A DNA stretch of 64,000 nucleotides, taken from positions 29,794-93,793 of the forward strand of contig JAGNDO010000016.1 in the NCBI GenBank assembly GCA_018003515.1, given 5' to 3'. Below the pieces are notes generated by a model. That model was not told the origin of the DNA. It worked only from the letters and a program-made list of their open reading frames with translations, and made no database searches. This document shows positions 17,373 to 24,539 of this stretch, piece by piece. A program made the position numbers and the translations under genes. The DNA is from Caldilineaceae bacterium. Its GTDB lineage: Bacteria; Chloroflexota; Anaerolineae; Caldilineales; Caldilineaceae. The first letter of the stretch is position 1, and the number at the start of each line of letters is the position of its first letter.

Positions 17373-18332
17373 ATGTCAAAAAAGAAAGAAAAGGATGTTG
17401 AAAGAACGAAGGTGAAGGAGAAAACAAAGGGTAGCAGTAAATCAGCTAGTGCCGAAAAGCCCCCGGTGGCCCCACTCCCGCCTGTCATTGATGAGGCTGT
17501 CCAGGATGAGGAGCACGCGAACAAGGACATGTCCGAAGAATCCCGGGCCAAGCCTAAGAAGCTGAAGACGAAGTATTATGAAAAAGAGTTGCTTCGTCTC
17601 CAGGTCGAATTAGTCAAGCTACAAGAATGGGTGAAGGCCGATGGGCTGAAGGTGGTGGTGATCTTCGAGGGCCGGGACGCGGCCGGCAAGGGGGGCGTGA
17701 TCAAGCGCATCCTGGAACGGCTGAATCCGCGCGTGGCCCGGGTGGTGGCCTTGGGCACCCCCACGGAACGGGAGAAGGACCAGTGGTATTTCCAGCGCTA
17801 CGTGCCCCATCTGCCCGCGGCCGGGGAGATGGTTCTCTTCGACCGCAGTTGGTACAACCGGGCCGGGGTGGAACGAGTGATGGGCTTCTGCACCCAGGAG
17901 GAATACCAGGAATTTATGCGCTCCTGCCCAGAGTTCGAGCGCATGTTGGTGCGTTCCGGCATTATTCTGCTCAAATACTGGTTCTCGGTCAGCGATGACG
18001 AGCAGGAACGTCGCTTCCAGAGCCGCATTGTGGACCCCACCAAGCGCTGGAAACTCAGCCCCATGGATCTGCAATCTCGCGCCAAGTGGATGGAGTATTC
18101 CAAGGCCAAGGATGAGATGTTCGCCCACACGGACATCAAACAGGCCCCGTGGTACGTGGTCAACGCCGACGACAAAAAGCGCGCCCGGCTCAACTGCATC
18201 AGCCACCTCCTCAGCATGATCCCCTACCAGGATCTGACCCCCGCCGCCATCGAACTCCCCCCCCGCCAGGACAACGTGGGCTACGTCCGCCCGCCCCTGG
18301 CCGACCAGACTTTTGTGCCGGAGAAATATTAA
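17373..18332 (+). CDS. ppk2: Polyphosphate kinase 2 (PPK2)
   Basis: 319 residues from the ATG at 17373, selected because AGGAGGAG lies just upstream; the frame is open further upstream but has no such signal. Residues 1-65 are a charged, low-complexity tail (MSKKKEKDVERTKVKEKTK). The PPK2 domain follows, with Walker A EGRDAAGKGG (about 102-111), the lid/Walker B region DRSWYNRAGVERVMGF, and the conserved LSPMDLQSRAKWMEYSKAKD. PPK2 enzymes move phosphate between polyphosphate and nucleoside mono- or diphosphates in the cytoplasm. The single-domain architecture and these motifs fit class I, but the preferred nucleotide cannot be fixed from sequence. No polyphosphate-metabolism gene lies next to it. 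Confidence 0.93.
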   Translation: MSKKKEKDVERTKVKEKTKGSSKSASAEKPPVAPLPPVIDEAVQDEEHANKDMSEESRAKPKKLKTKYYEKELLRLQVELVKLQEWVKADGLKVVVIFEGRDAAGKGGVIKRILERLNPRVARVVALGTPTEREKDQWYFQRYVPHLPAAGEMVLFDRSWYNRAGVERVMGFCTQEEYQEFMRSCPEFERMLVRSGIILLKYWFSVSDDEQERRFQSRIVDPTKRWKLSPMDLQSRAKWMEYSKAKDEMFAHTDIKQAPWYVVNADDKKRARLNCISHLLSMIPYQDLTPAAIELPPRQDNVGYVRPPLADQTFVPEKY

Positions 18333-18753
18333 GGAATCGAGTATCGTGTATCTCTGTGTGGACGACACCCAACCTGGCCTAGCCAGAACCACAAAGATTT
18401 ACCACAAAGATCACAGAGAACACAAAGATTTCAAAAGAATAAATCCCTCTTTGTGTTCTTTGTGTGGTAGGACTGCACGATAGCGTGATCTGATCACTTT
18501 GATTTCGATTACGCCAGATTTGGACGGAATGCTATCTGAATCACCCGCTATATAGTATCCGCAGCCAAAAAAGTACTAAATCTCGCGTTAACCCTTCAAG
18601 CAAAATCGTGCGTTTTTGGCATCACGCTATCGTGCAGTCCTACCCTTTGTGTCCTTTGTGGTAAAAATTCTTGCACAAAAAACAAGGATTTCGCTGGTTA
18701 GGTACTAATACTCGATACTCGATTCTCGATTCTCATCCCCCCAAAGGAACCCC
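18333..18753. repeat. Filler-repeat spacer interrupted by a MITE
   Basis: Without the inserted element at 18466-18644 this spacer is a typical inverted filler: ACCACAAAGA copies at 18390-18430 and CTTTGTGT/CCTTTGTGG copies at 18447-18465 and 18645-18663. ATCGAGT copies lie at both ends (18338-18352 and 18708-18733). No gene is visible. Confidence 0.7.
18466..18644. mobile_element. MITE-like element with 24-bp inverted repeats and 8-bp target duplication
   Basis: 18466-18489 (GGTAGGACTGCACGATAGCG TGAT) and 18621-18644 are exact reverse complements. The element is 179 bp and non-coding. The flanking octamer CTTTGTGT occurs directly before (18458-18465) and directly after (18645-18652), as expected for a target-site duplication. 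Removing the element restores an uninterrupted CTTTGTG filler repeat. No transposase with matching ends is in the window; the family is unassigned. Confidence 0.88.
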
Positions 18754-19803
18754 ATGACAAATTGGCTACTTTACGGAGCGTATGGCTATACGGGCGAATT
18801 GTTGGCGGAAGAGGCTGTGGGCCGGGGCCATCGTCCTGTTTTGGCGGGACGAGATGAGGCCCGTCTGCGTCCTCTGGCAGAGCGGCTGGGGCTAGAGTGG
18901 GTGGCTGTGGATCTGACCGATAGCCAAGCCCTGCGCAAAGCCATCAATGGCGTCGATCTGGTTATGCACGCGGCTGGCCCCTTTGTCTTCACCAGCCAGC
19001 CCGTGGTGGATGCCTGCCTGGCCGTGGGGGCCCACTATCTGGACATCACCGGGGAGATCCCGGTCTTCGAGGCCATCCTGGGCCGGGACGCCGAGGCCAA
19101 AGCCGCCGGGATCGCCCTGATCCCCGGTGTGGGCTTCGATGTCATCCCGACCGACTGTATGGCCCGGTATGTGGCCGAGCGCCTGCCCGACGCCACCCAT
19201 CTGGAACTGGCCATCGCCAGCCTCAGCAGCATCAGCCCCGGCACGGCCAAGACCATGGTGGAACAGCTTCCCGGCGGCACCCTGGCCCGGGTGGATGGTC
19301 TGCTCACCCCCATCCGCATGGGCAGCGACGTGCGCCGCATCCGCTTTCTGGACCGAGAACGCACGGTCATGCCCATCCCGTGGGGAGATCTGGCCACGGC
19401 CTATCGCACCACGGGCATCCCCAACATCCGCACCTACATGGCCTTCCCCCGGCGCATGGTCTCTGTGATGGCCGCCACCGCCCCTGTCAGCAACCTGCTC
19501 TTGCGCCCTGCCTTTGTGCGCCGGTTGATCCAACGAGTGATCGGGCGCACCATCACTGGGCCGGACGAAAGTCTGCGCACCAGTGGGCGATCCTATGTGT
19601 GGGCCAAGGCCATCAACGCCCAAGGCCACAGCGTGGCAGCCCAGTTGGAGACCTTGGAGGGCTATCGCTTCACCGCGGTGGCCGGTCTCAACAGCGTCGA
19701 GGCCCTCCTGGCCCATCCCCGGGCCGGCGCGCTGACCCCGGCCCAGGCCTTCGGCGCGGACTTTGTGCTGGCCGTGCCGGAGACCCGGCGGGTAGATGGA
19801 TGA
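18754..19803 (+). CDS. Saccharopine dehydrogenase-like NAD(P)-dependent reductase
   Basis: 349 residues; AAAGGA precedes the ATG. An N-terminal Rossmann fold begins WLLYGAYGYTGELLAEE with the G-x-Y-G-Y-T-G variant of the dinucleotide motif typical of this family, followed by VVDACLAVGAHYLDITGE. The family includes true saccharopine dehydrogenases and trans-acting enoyl reductases, but single-gene versions like this one usually have no assigned substrate. A basic hydrophobic segment around 230-255 may contact membrane or lipid. It stands alone between filler spacers and is followed by a strong terminator. Confidence 0.85.
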   Translation: MTNWLLYGAYGYTGELLAEEAVGRGHRPVLAGRDEARLRPLAERLGLEWVAVDLTDSQALRKAINGVDLVMHAAGPFVFTSQPVVDACLAVGAHYLDITGEIPVFEAILGRDAEAKAAGIALIPGVGFDVIPTDCMARYVAERLPDATHLELAIASLSSISPGTAKTMVEQLPGGTLARVDGLLTPIRMGSDVRRIRFLDRERTVMPIPWGDLATAYRTTGIPNIRTYMAFPRRMVSVMAATAPVSNLLLRPAFVRRLIQRVIGRTITGPDESLRTSGRSYVWAKAINAQGHSVAAQLETLEGYRFTAVAGLNSVEALLAHPRAGALTPAQAFGADFVLAVPETRRVDG

Positions 19804-19884
19804 GGGGGTGGTGGACAGTTCCCCCCAAAGTTGGGGGGTCAGGGGGGCGGGGAGTGACCGCTTACGCGACAACAACGAAATAGC

Positions 19885-19929
19885 AACGAACATGGACCCC
19901 ATACGCCTTGTATGGGGTCCATGTTCGTT
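19885..19929 (+). terminator. 20-bp perfect hairpin terminator
   Basis: The arms at 19885-19904 and 19910-19929 (AACGAACATGGACCCCATAC and complement) pair perfectly with a five-base loop. TTGG follows, so termination may rely on stem strength. It lies downstream of the reductase gene. Confidence 0.75.
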
Positions 19930-20291
19930 TTGGTGTATGCTGGCCAATTTGCCTGGCCGACCGCCCTATCATCCTGGGTTCCTACACAACTGACTAGGTC
20001 TTACCCTGGACAAATTACACACTTTCCTTACAGAAAACTTTCAGATCAATCTACAGGTAAATACGGATGTGATCTCTGCCTCAGATCAGCTATAGTATCA
20101 AGAGACCCTTATCCCCTTCAGAGTACCCATTTATGGGAACCATTTATTAGAACCATCTATGAGTCCACTGCAAAAACCTATCAAACCGCCGAAGACGCTG
20201 AGATCGCAGAGGATTCGCCGAGGAAAAGGCTTTCTTTTCTTTGTGATCTTTGTGGTGAAAAGAAGCTTTTTGCAGCAGGGTCATCAATGCA
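19930..20291. other. Gene-free spacer upstream of the histidine kinase
   Basis: About 360 bases. The part from 20180 to 20280 is a filler of the form 'gacgctgagatcgcagagg ... ctttgtgatctttgtggtg', which recurs at 49950-50044. The more AT-rich part, 19980-20160, may contain the kinase promoter but I cannot name one with confidence. Confidence 0.55.
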
Positions 20292-21386
20292 ATGGCCAAC
20301 ACCGTTATCCACCCAACCCGCAGACTTGGCGAGTACATCTCTCATCCTTCGCAGATCGGATGGTATCAAACCATGGAAATGTCTAACAGTACCCTTTTGA
20401 ACCGAATCGCCAGGGCCGCCATGCGATTGAATGGCCGCTCTACCGTGCCGTTCACTGGAAACACCGGAAGTTTACAGATCAATGGAACCGTAAACGGAGC
20501 CGACAGGCAAGCGAATGGGCACAAGCCAGCGCAGCGGGTCTATACAAGTGCGGAACCCCAGCCCCGGTCCCAGCCCCAGCCCCAGATCCAGGCGACCACT
20601 CTGCTTGAGCAGGAATTAGCCAGCCAGCGTCAACTCACGACCGGACTACTGACCCAGGTTGCCGATTTGCAAGCCCAACTTCGAGAGCGCACGATCCAGA
20701 TCCAAGAGATGGACACCTATGCCTATACAGTTGCCCACGGGCTGAAGACACCCCTCTCGGTGATCACCTTTGCCAGCGAGATGCTCTTGCAAAGCGAAAC
20801 AAGCGGCGTGGCAGATCCCGACGCGGCGGAATTATTGGAGAGCATCAATCGTATGGGCCACAAGATGGCCCACATTATCGAAAACCTGCTCACCCTCACG
20901 GGGCTCAGCCAGGCCGAAGTGGTGGGGGAACCCTTGGAGATGGCCCACATCCTGGATGAGGTGCAAGAGCGCCTGGCGTCCACCCTGGCGGCATCCAAGG
21001 CAACGCTGGTCTTCGCCTCGCCACAGGAGAGTTGGCCCCAGGCCAAGGGCAGTCGCCCTTTGGTCGAAGAGGTGTGGGAGAACTTCATCGGCAACGCCAT
21101 CAAATATGGCAGCACACCGCCCCACATCGAGCTTGGGGCCAAGTGGATCGAGGAAAACATGGTTCAATTCTGGGTTCGGGACAACGGCTATGGCATTCCT
21201 GCCCTGTCCCAGAGTCAGATCTTTGAACCGCTTAGTCGGCTGCATGTCAATTTGGCCGATGGCCACGGCCTGGGGCTGGCCATCGTTGAACGCATCGTCC
21301 GCAAGTTGGGCGGCCAAGTCGCCGTCGAAAGCACCGGCATCCCCGGAGAGGGGAGTACGTTTAGCTTTACCCTGCCGGCGGCGTAA
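20292..21386 (+). CDS. Orphan soluble sensor histidine kinase
   Basis: Up to 364 residues; the start is uncertain (20292 or the ATG at 20373), because neither has a clear ribosome-binding site. The N-terminal 100 residues are low-complexity and rich in Gln/Pro/Arg. A coiled coil follows (about 105-145, QELASQRQLTTGLLTQVADL), leading into a HisKA domain with the phospho-accepting His in TVAHGLKTPLS. The HATPase domain has N box WENFIGNAIKYG, G1 VRDNGYGIP and G2 GHGLGLAIVERIV. There is no membrane segment, PAS or GAF domain and no neighbouring response regulator, so the signal and partner are unknown. The AHGLKTP variant (usual form H-E-x-x-TP) resembles phytochrome-like kinases. Confidence 0.88.
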   Translation: MANTVIHPTRRLGEYISHPSQIGWYQTMEMSNSTLLNRIARAAMRLNGRSTVPFTGNTGSLQINGTVNGADRQANGHKPAQRVYTSAEPQPRSQPQPQIQATTLLEQELASQRQLTTGLLTQVADLQAQLRERTIQIQEMDTYAYTVAHGLKTPLSVITFASEMLLQSETSGVADPDAAELLESINRMGHKMAHIIENLLTLTGLSQAEVVGEPLEMAHILDEVQERLASTLAASKATLVFASPQESWPQAKGSRPLVEEVWENFIGNAIKYGSTPPHIELGAKWIEENMVQFWVRDNGYGIPALSQSQIFEPLSRLHVNLADGHGLGLAIVERIVRKLGGQVAVESTGIPGEGSTFSFTLPAA

Positions 21387-21398
21387 CGATGAAGGGGT

Positions 21399-21610
21399 GA
21401 TACCGCTGTCCTATCTTACGAAACTGTGATTAAACTCTCGAAAAAACTGCTTGCAACACTCGAATCCTCCGAAATCTACTCAAAAACACTCGATTTTTAG
21501 GTGATTTGAGTGGATTTCAGTAAACATAACAGTCTTTTTGAGTAAAGACAGCAAATCGGCATCGAAAAATCAGTTATTGTAAGTGATTCGTAAGATAGGA
21601 CAGCGGTATC
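21399..21610. mobile_element. Second MITE-like element, 24-bp inverted repeats, 7-bp target duplication
   Basis: 21399-21422 (GATACCGCTGTCCTATCTTA CGAA) is the exact reverse complement of 21587-21610. The 212-bp element has no coding capacity. AAGGGGT is present on both sides (21392-21398 and 21611-21617). It has landed in a GGGGTGA filler repeat a few bases after the kinase stop codon. Its ends are unrelated to those of the 18466-18644 element, so two different transposase systems are implied. Confidence 0.85.
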
Positions 21611-21782
21611 AAGGGGTGAGGGGGTGAAGGGGTGAGGGGGTGAGCGGGTGAGCGGGTGAAGGGGTGATGAAGGTGGTTTACCTTTTCTCGCCCCTTTCAC
21701 CCCTTCACCCTTTCACCCCTTCACCCTTTCACCCCTTCACCCTTTCACCCCTTTCACCCCCTCACCCCTTCACCCCCTCACA
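21611..21782. repeat. GGGGTGA / TCACCCC inverted tandem filler
   Basis: GGGGTGAGCGGGTGAA copies on the plus strand up to about 21668, then the complementary TTCACCCCTTTCACCC copies to 21782. The whole interval could form one long stem. The hutI stop codon falls inside the right arm. Confidence 0.78.
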
Positions 21783-23044
21783 ACCCCGCCCCGCTTTACC
21801 ACAACGTCCACCAAATTTGTGCCGAAGCGATAGCCGAGATGGCGGTAGTCGTCTGCGGAGAGGATGAGGAAGTCGGCCTGTTTGCCGGGGGAAAGGCTGC
21901 CGACGGTTTCGCCGCGCCCGATGGCGTGGGCGGCGTTGAGGGTGGATGCCACCAATGCCTGAGCCGGGGTGAGGCCCATGTAGCGGCAGGCGATGGCCAT
22001 GACCATCTGCATGGATTCGCCCCACGCCCCGCCGGGGTTGATGTCTGTGGCCAGGGCCAGCGCCCCGCCAGCCTCCAAGATGGCCTGGGCCGGAGTGAAC
22101 TTGGTTTGGCCCAAGCCGAAGGGGGTCTGGGGCAGCCCCACGGCGATGGTTTTGCCCTGGCCCAGGGCCATGATGTCGGCGTAAGGGGTCTCCACCAGAT
22201 GGTCGGCGGAGATGGCCCCCATCTCGACCGCAAGTCCTGTGCCACCGATGCCCACAAATTCGTCGGCATGGACTTTTAGCCCATAGCCCAGATCCACGGC
22301 CCGCTCCAAGACGCGGCGACTTTGGGCCACGTCGAAAACCCCTTCTTCACAAAAAACATCGCAAAACAACCTTATGTCATGTTGATGCGCCCAAGCGGCC
22401 CCGGCGGGCAGGATCTGGTCCACGATCAGGTCGATGAAGTCCTCCGTGCGGCCCCGGTATTCGGCGGGCACGGCGTGGGCGGGCATGAAGGTGGGGACCA
22501 GATCCACGGGCTGGGCCGCGTCCAGGGCCAGGATGGCATCGAGCTGTTTGAGTTCCGTGGCCGTGTCCAGGCCATAGCCGGTCTTGCATTCGGCGGTGGT
22601 GGTGCCGTGGGCCAACATGGTGCGCAGGCGGGGCAGATTCTCGGCCACCAGTTGGTCCAGGGAGGCCCGGCGGGTCTTGCCCACGGTGGCCATGATGCCG
22701 CCCCCGGCCTGCATGATCTGCATATAGGTGGCCCCGCCCACCCGTATCTCGAACTCTGCGGCCCGCTCCCCGGCCCAGGGCAGATGGGTGTGGGGGTCCA
22801 CAAAGCCGGGGATCACGCAGCGCCCGGACGCGTCCATCTCTTGCTGGGCGTGGAAGCGGGCACGCAGGTCCGTTGAGGTTCCCACGGCCAGAATGCGGCC
22901 ATCCTGCACAGCCAGCGCGCCGTCTTCGATGATGGCTAGATCGCCCAAATCCTGCCCCCGCTGGGGGCCGCCGGGATCGGCGATGGTGCAGAGTTGGGCC
23001 GCGGAATGGATCAGCAGGTCAACGCCTACTTTTGCCTTTTGCAT
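21770..23044 (-). CDS. hutI: Imidazolonepropionase
   Basis: 424 residues if started at the ATG at 23044. HutI hydrolyses imidazolone-5-propionate to formiminoglutamate, the third step of histidine degradation. The amidohydrolase metal ligands are visible in PHTHLPWAG, KVHADEFVG and the Asp in ATDINPGGAWG; the substrate-site phrase AECKTGYGLD is also present. The only upstream ATG candidates lie in AAAGGCAAAA filler just after the multicopper oxidase stop (16 bp away), so the first few residues (MQKAK) come from filler and the true start may differ. The C-terminus runs to the edge of the GGGGTGA repeat. It would act with hutH, hutU and ftcD, all present in this window. Confidence 0.94.
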   Translation of the reverse strand: MQKAKVGVDLLIHSAAQLCTIADPGGPQRGQDLGDLAIIEDGALAVQDGRILAVGTSTDLRARFHAQQEMDASGRCVIPGFVDPHTHLPWAGERAAEFEIRVGGATYMQIMQAGGGIMATVGKTRRASLDQLVAENLPRLRTMLAHGTTTAECKTGYGLDTATELKQLDAILALDAAQPVDLVPTFMPAHAVPAEYRGRTEDFIDLIVDQILPAGAAWAHQHDIRLFCDVFCEEGVFDVAQSRRVLERAVDLGYGLKVHADEFVGIGGTGLAVEMGAISADHLVETPYADIMALGQGKTIAVGLPQTPFGLGQTKFTPAQAILEAGGALALATDINPGGAWGESMQMVMAIACRYMGLTPAQALVASTLNAAHAIGRGETVGSLSPGKQADFLILSADDYRHLGYRFGTNLVDVVVKRGGVVRG

Positions 23045-23060
23045 TTTGCCTTTTGCCTTT

Positions 23061-24104
23061 CTATATTGCCGCAAACCAGCCCATCGCCCCATGCTCGGCC
23101 AGCCAATGCTGATGGGGATGAAACATATACCGTCCCCGCTCCGGCAGGGTGAACTCCAGCACGGCCCGCTCGGCCATGCCCAGGGTGATCACGTCCGTGT
23201 GGGCGCTGGGGATCAGGCTGGTGCCTGTGGGGAAGACGTCGAAGGTGCGGGCGTGGAGGTGGAATGAGCCGATGGGTTCGTATTCGAGCATGTTGACCAC
23301 GTAGAGACGCACCAGCTCCCCCGCGGTCACTTTGATGGGGAACTTGGAGAAATAGCTGGCGATACCGTTCCACGTCACCACCTCGCTCTTGCCCACCTGG
23401 GCCGGATCCCAGCCGCAGAGGATGAGTACGACTTCGTGGGCGGGCGGGCGGGGCGTGGGCGGGTCCACGATGAGGACGCCGTGCATGCCCCGGCTGATGT
23501 GCATGGCGATGGGCATGACGTGGCAATGGTAGGGGTGCAGGCCAAAGGGACCGGCGCTGATCTCGTAGACCGTGCTTTCGCCGGGCGGGATGGGTTCCCA
23601 GCCGTCCATTTGGGGGCTGTGCTGGCCGTGGAAGTGCAGGTTGTGGGCATGCTGCGTGCGGTTGTTGAGGGTGATGCGCAGCAGATCCCCCTCCTTGGCC
23701 CGCAGGGTGGGGCCGGGGACCTGGCCGTTGTAGCTCCAGGCGTCGACCATCACTCCCTTGCTCACTTCAATCGGGCGTTCCACCACGTCGAAAGTGATCT
23801 CCCGCAGGGAGCCGGGGGGCAGATCGTCCGGGGGCGGGGGCAGGGTGATGGCGTCAAGGGCCTTGGCGTCCAGGGCGTCGGGGGGATCGAACATGCCGCC
23901 GTAGGGGCCACTGGCCGGCATGGGCATGGCCATCAACATGCCCATGTCCGCGGGGGCGACAGGATCGGCATGGCCGGACCGACTATGCCCCGCCAGCCAC
24001 CCCGCGCCCACCAGGACCGCGCCGCCCAGCCCGGCCCCGCTCACCAAGGCGCGCCGGGAGAGGGTCAGCTTGCCGTCCGCACCCGGCTCTTTCCCCTGGG
24101 TCAT
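23061..24104 (-). CDS. Tat-exported two-domain multicopper oxidase / nitrite-reductase-like cupredoxin
   Basis: 347 residues from the ATG at 24104. The N-terminus carries a twin-arginine signal (LSRRALVSGAGLGGAVLVG). Domain 1 has copper ligands HNLHFHGQHSPQ and the type-1 site HPYHCHVMPIAMHISRGM; domain 2 has FHLHARTF and the His-rich HPHQHWLAEHGAMG, which lacks the terminal HCH type-1 signature. One type-1 centre plus shared His clusters suggests a two-domain oxidase or NirK-like enzyme acting outside the cytoplasm. A short stretch rich in Met (MGMLMAMPMP) follows the signal and may bind Cu(I). The start overlaps the stop of the upstream PLDc_N gene (TGATG), indicating translational coupling. 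The electron donor and substrate are unknown. Confidence 0.9.
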   Translation of the reverse strand: MTQGKEPGADGKLTLSRRALVSGAGLGGAVLVGAGWLAGHSRSGHADPVAPADMGMLMAMPMPASGPYGGMFDPPDALDAKALDAITLPPPPDDLPPGSLREITFDVVERPIEVSKGVMVDAWSYNGQVPGPTLRAKEGDLLRITLNNRTQHAHNLHFHGQHSPQMDGWEPIPPGESTVYEISAGPFGLHPYHCHVMPIAMHISRGMHGVLIVDPPTPRPPAHEVVLILCGWDPAQVGKSEVVTWNGIASYFSKFPIKVTAGELVRLYVVNMLEYEPIGSFHLHARTFDVFPTGTSLIPSAHTDVITLGMAERAVLEFTLPERGRYMFHPHQHWLAEHGAMGWFAAI

Positions 24105-24391
24105 CAAGCCACCCCACCCACCAGGTTGCCAATCACCAAGAGGATACCATAGGCCACCGGCCCCCCGACCAACAGAGTCACCCGCTGCCAACCAGGAATC
24201 GTCGACCGACCCAGGGCGTAATAGATCACAACCCCGACAACGGGCACCAACAAGATCAGGGCCATCCAACCCAAACTGACCGCCCAGCCGCCTTCCTTGC
24301 GCGTGCCCAGATCATAGAGGGCGATGGCCACCCAGGCGGTGTAGATGACGATGGGGAGCAGATAAAGATAGACCGAAAGCAAAGTTGCCAT
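24104..24391 (-). CDS. Small PLDc_N-type membrane protein
   Basis: 95 residues with three predicted membrane helices (LLSVYLYLLPIVIYTAWVAI; SLGWMALILLVPVVGVVIYY; LLVGGPVAYGILLVIGNLV). The pattern ...P.vG...Yy.lGrs.iPGW resembles the PLDc N-terminal (phospholipase D-nuclease N-terminal) domain found in cardiolipin synthases and as stand-alone proteins. It is clearly paralogous to the C-terminal 100 residues of the upstream 658-aa lipoprotein (compare GRSTIPGWQRV with GKSAIPGWKRV). It is coupled to the multicopper oxidase start by a TGATG overlap. Function unknown; a membrane dock for the copper proteins is a reasonable guess. Confidence 0.85.
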   Translation of the reverse strand: MATLLSVYLYLLPIVIYTAWVAIALYDLGTRKEGGWAVSLGWMALILLVPVVGVVIYYALGRSTIPGWQRVTLLVGGPVAYGILLVIGNLVGGVA

Positions 24392-24424
24392 GAGATTTTC
24401 TCCGAGAAAAGATCGTGGATAAGG

Positions 24425-24508
24425 GATGGTTGAGATTGGGCGATTGGGAGATTGAGAGATTGGGAGATTGGGCGTGCCAATCTCCTAATCTCTCAATCTC
24501 CCAATCAC
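24425..24508. repeat. GGGAGATTG inverted filler
   Basis: GATTGGGAGATTGAGAGATT copies are followed by their complements up to 24508, forming a hairpin between the cupredoxin lipoprotein gene and the small PLDc_N gene. Confidence 0.75.
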
Positions 24509-24539
24509 AGCTTCAGACGAACCAGTTGATCTCCTGCCC

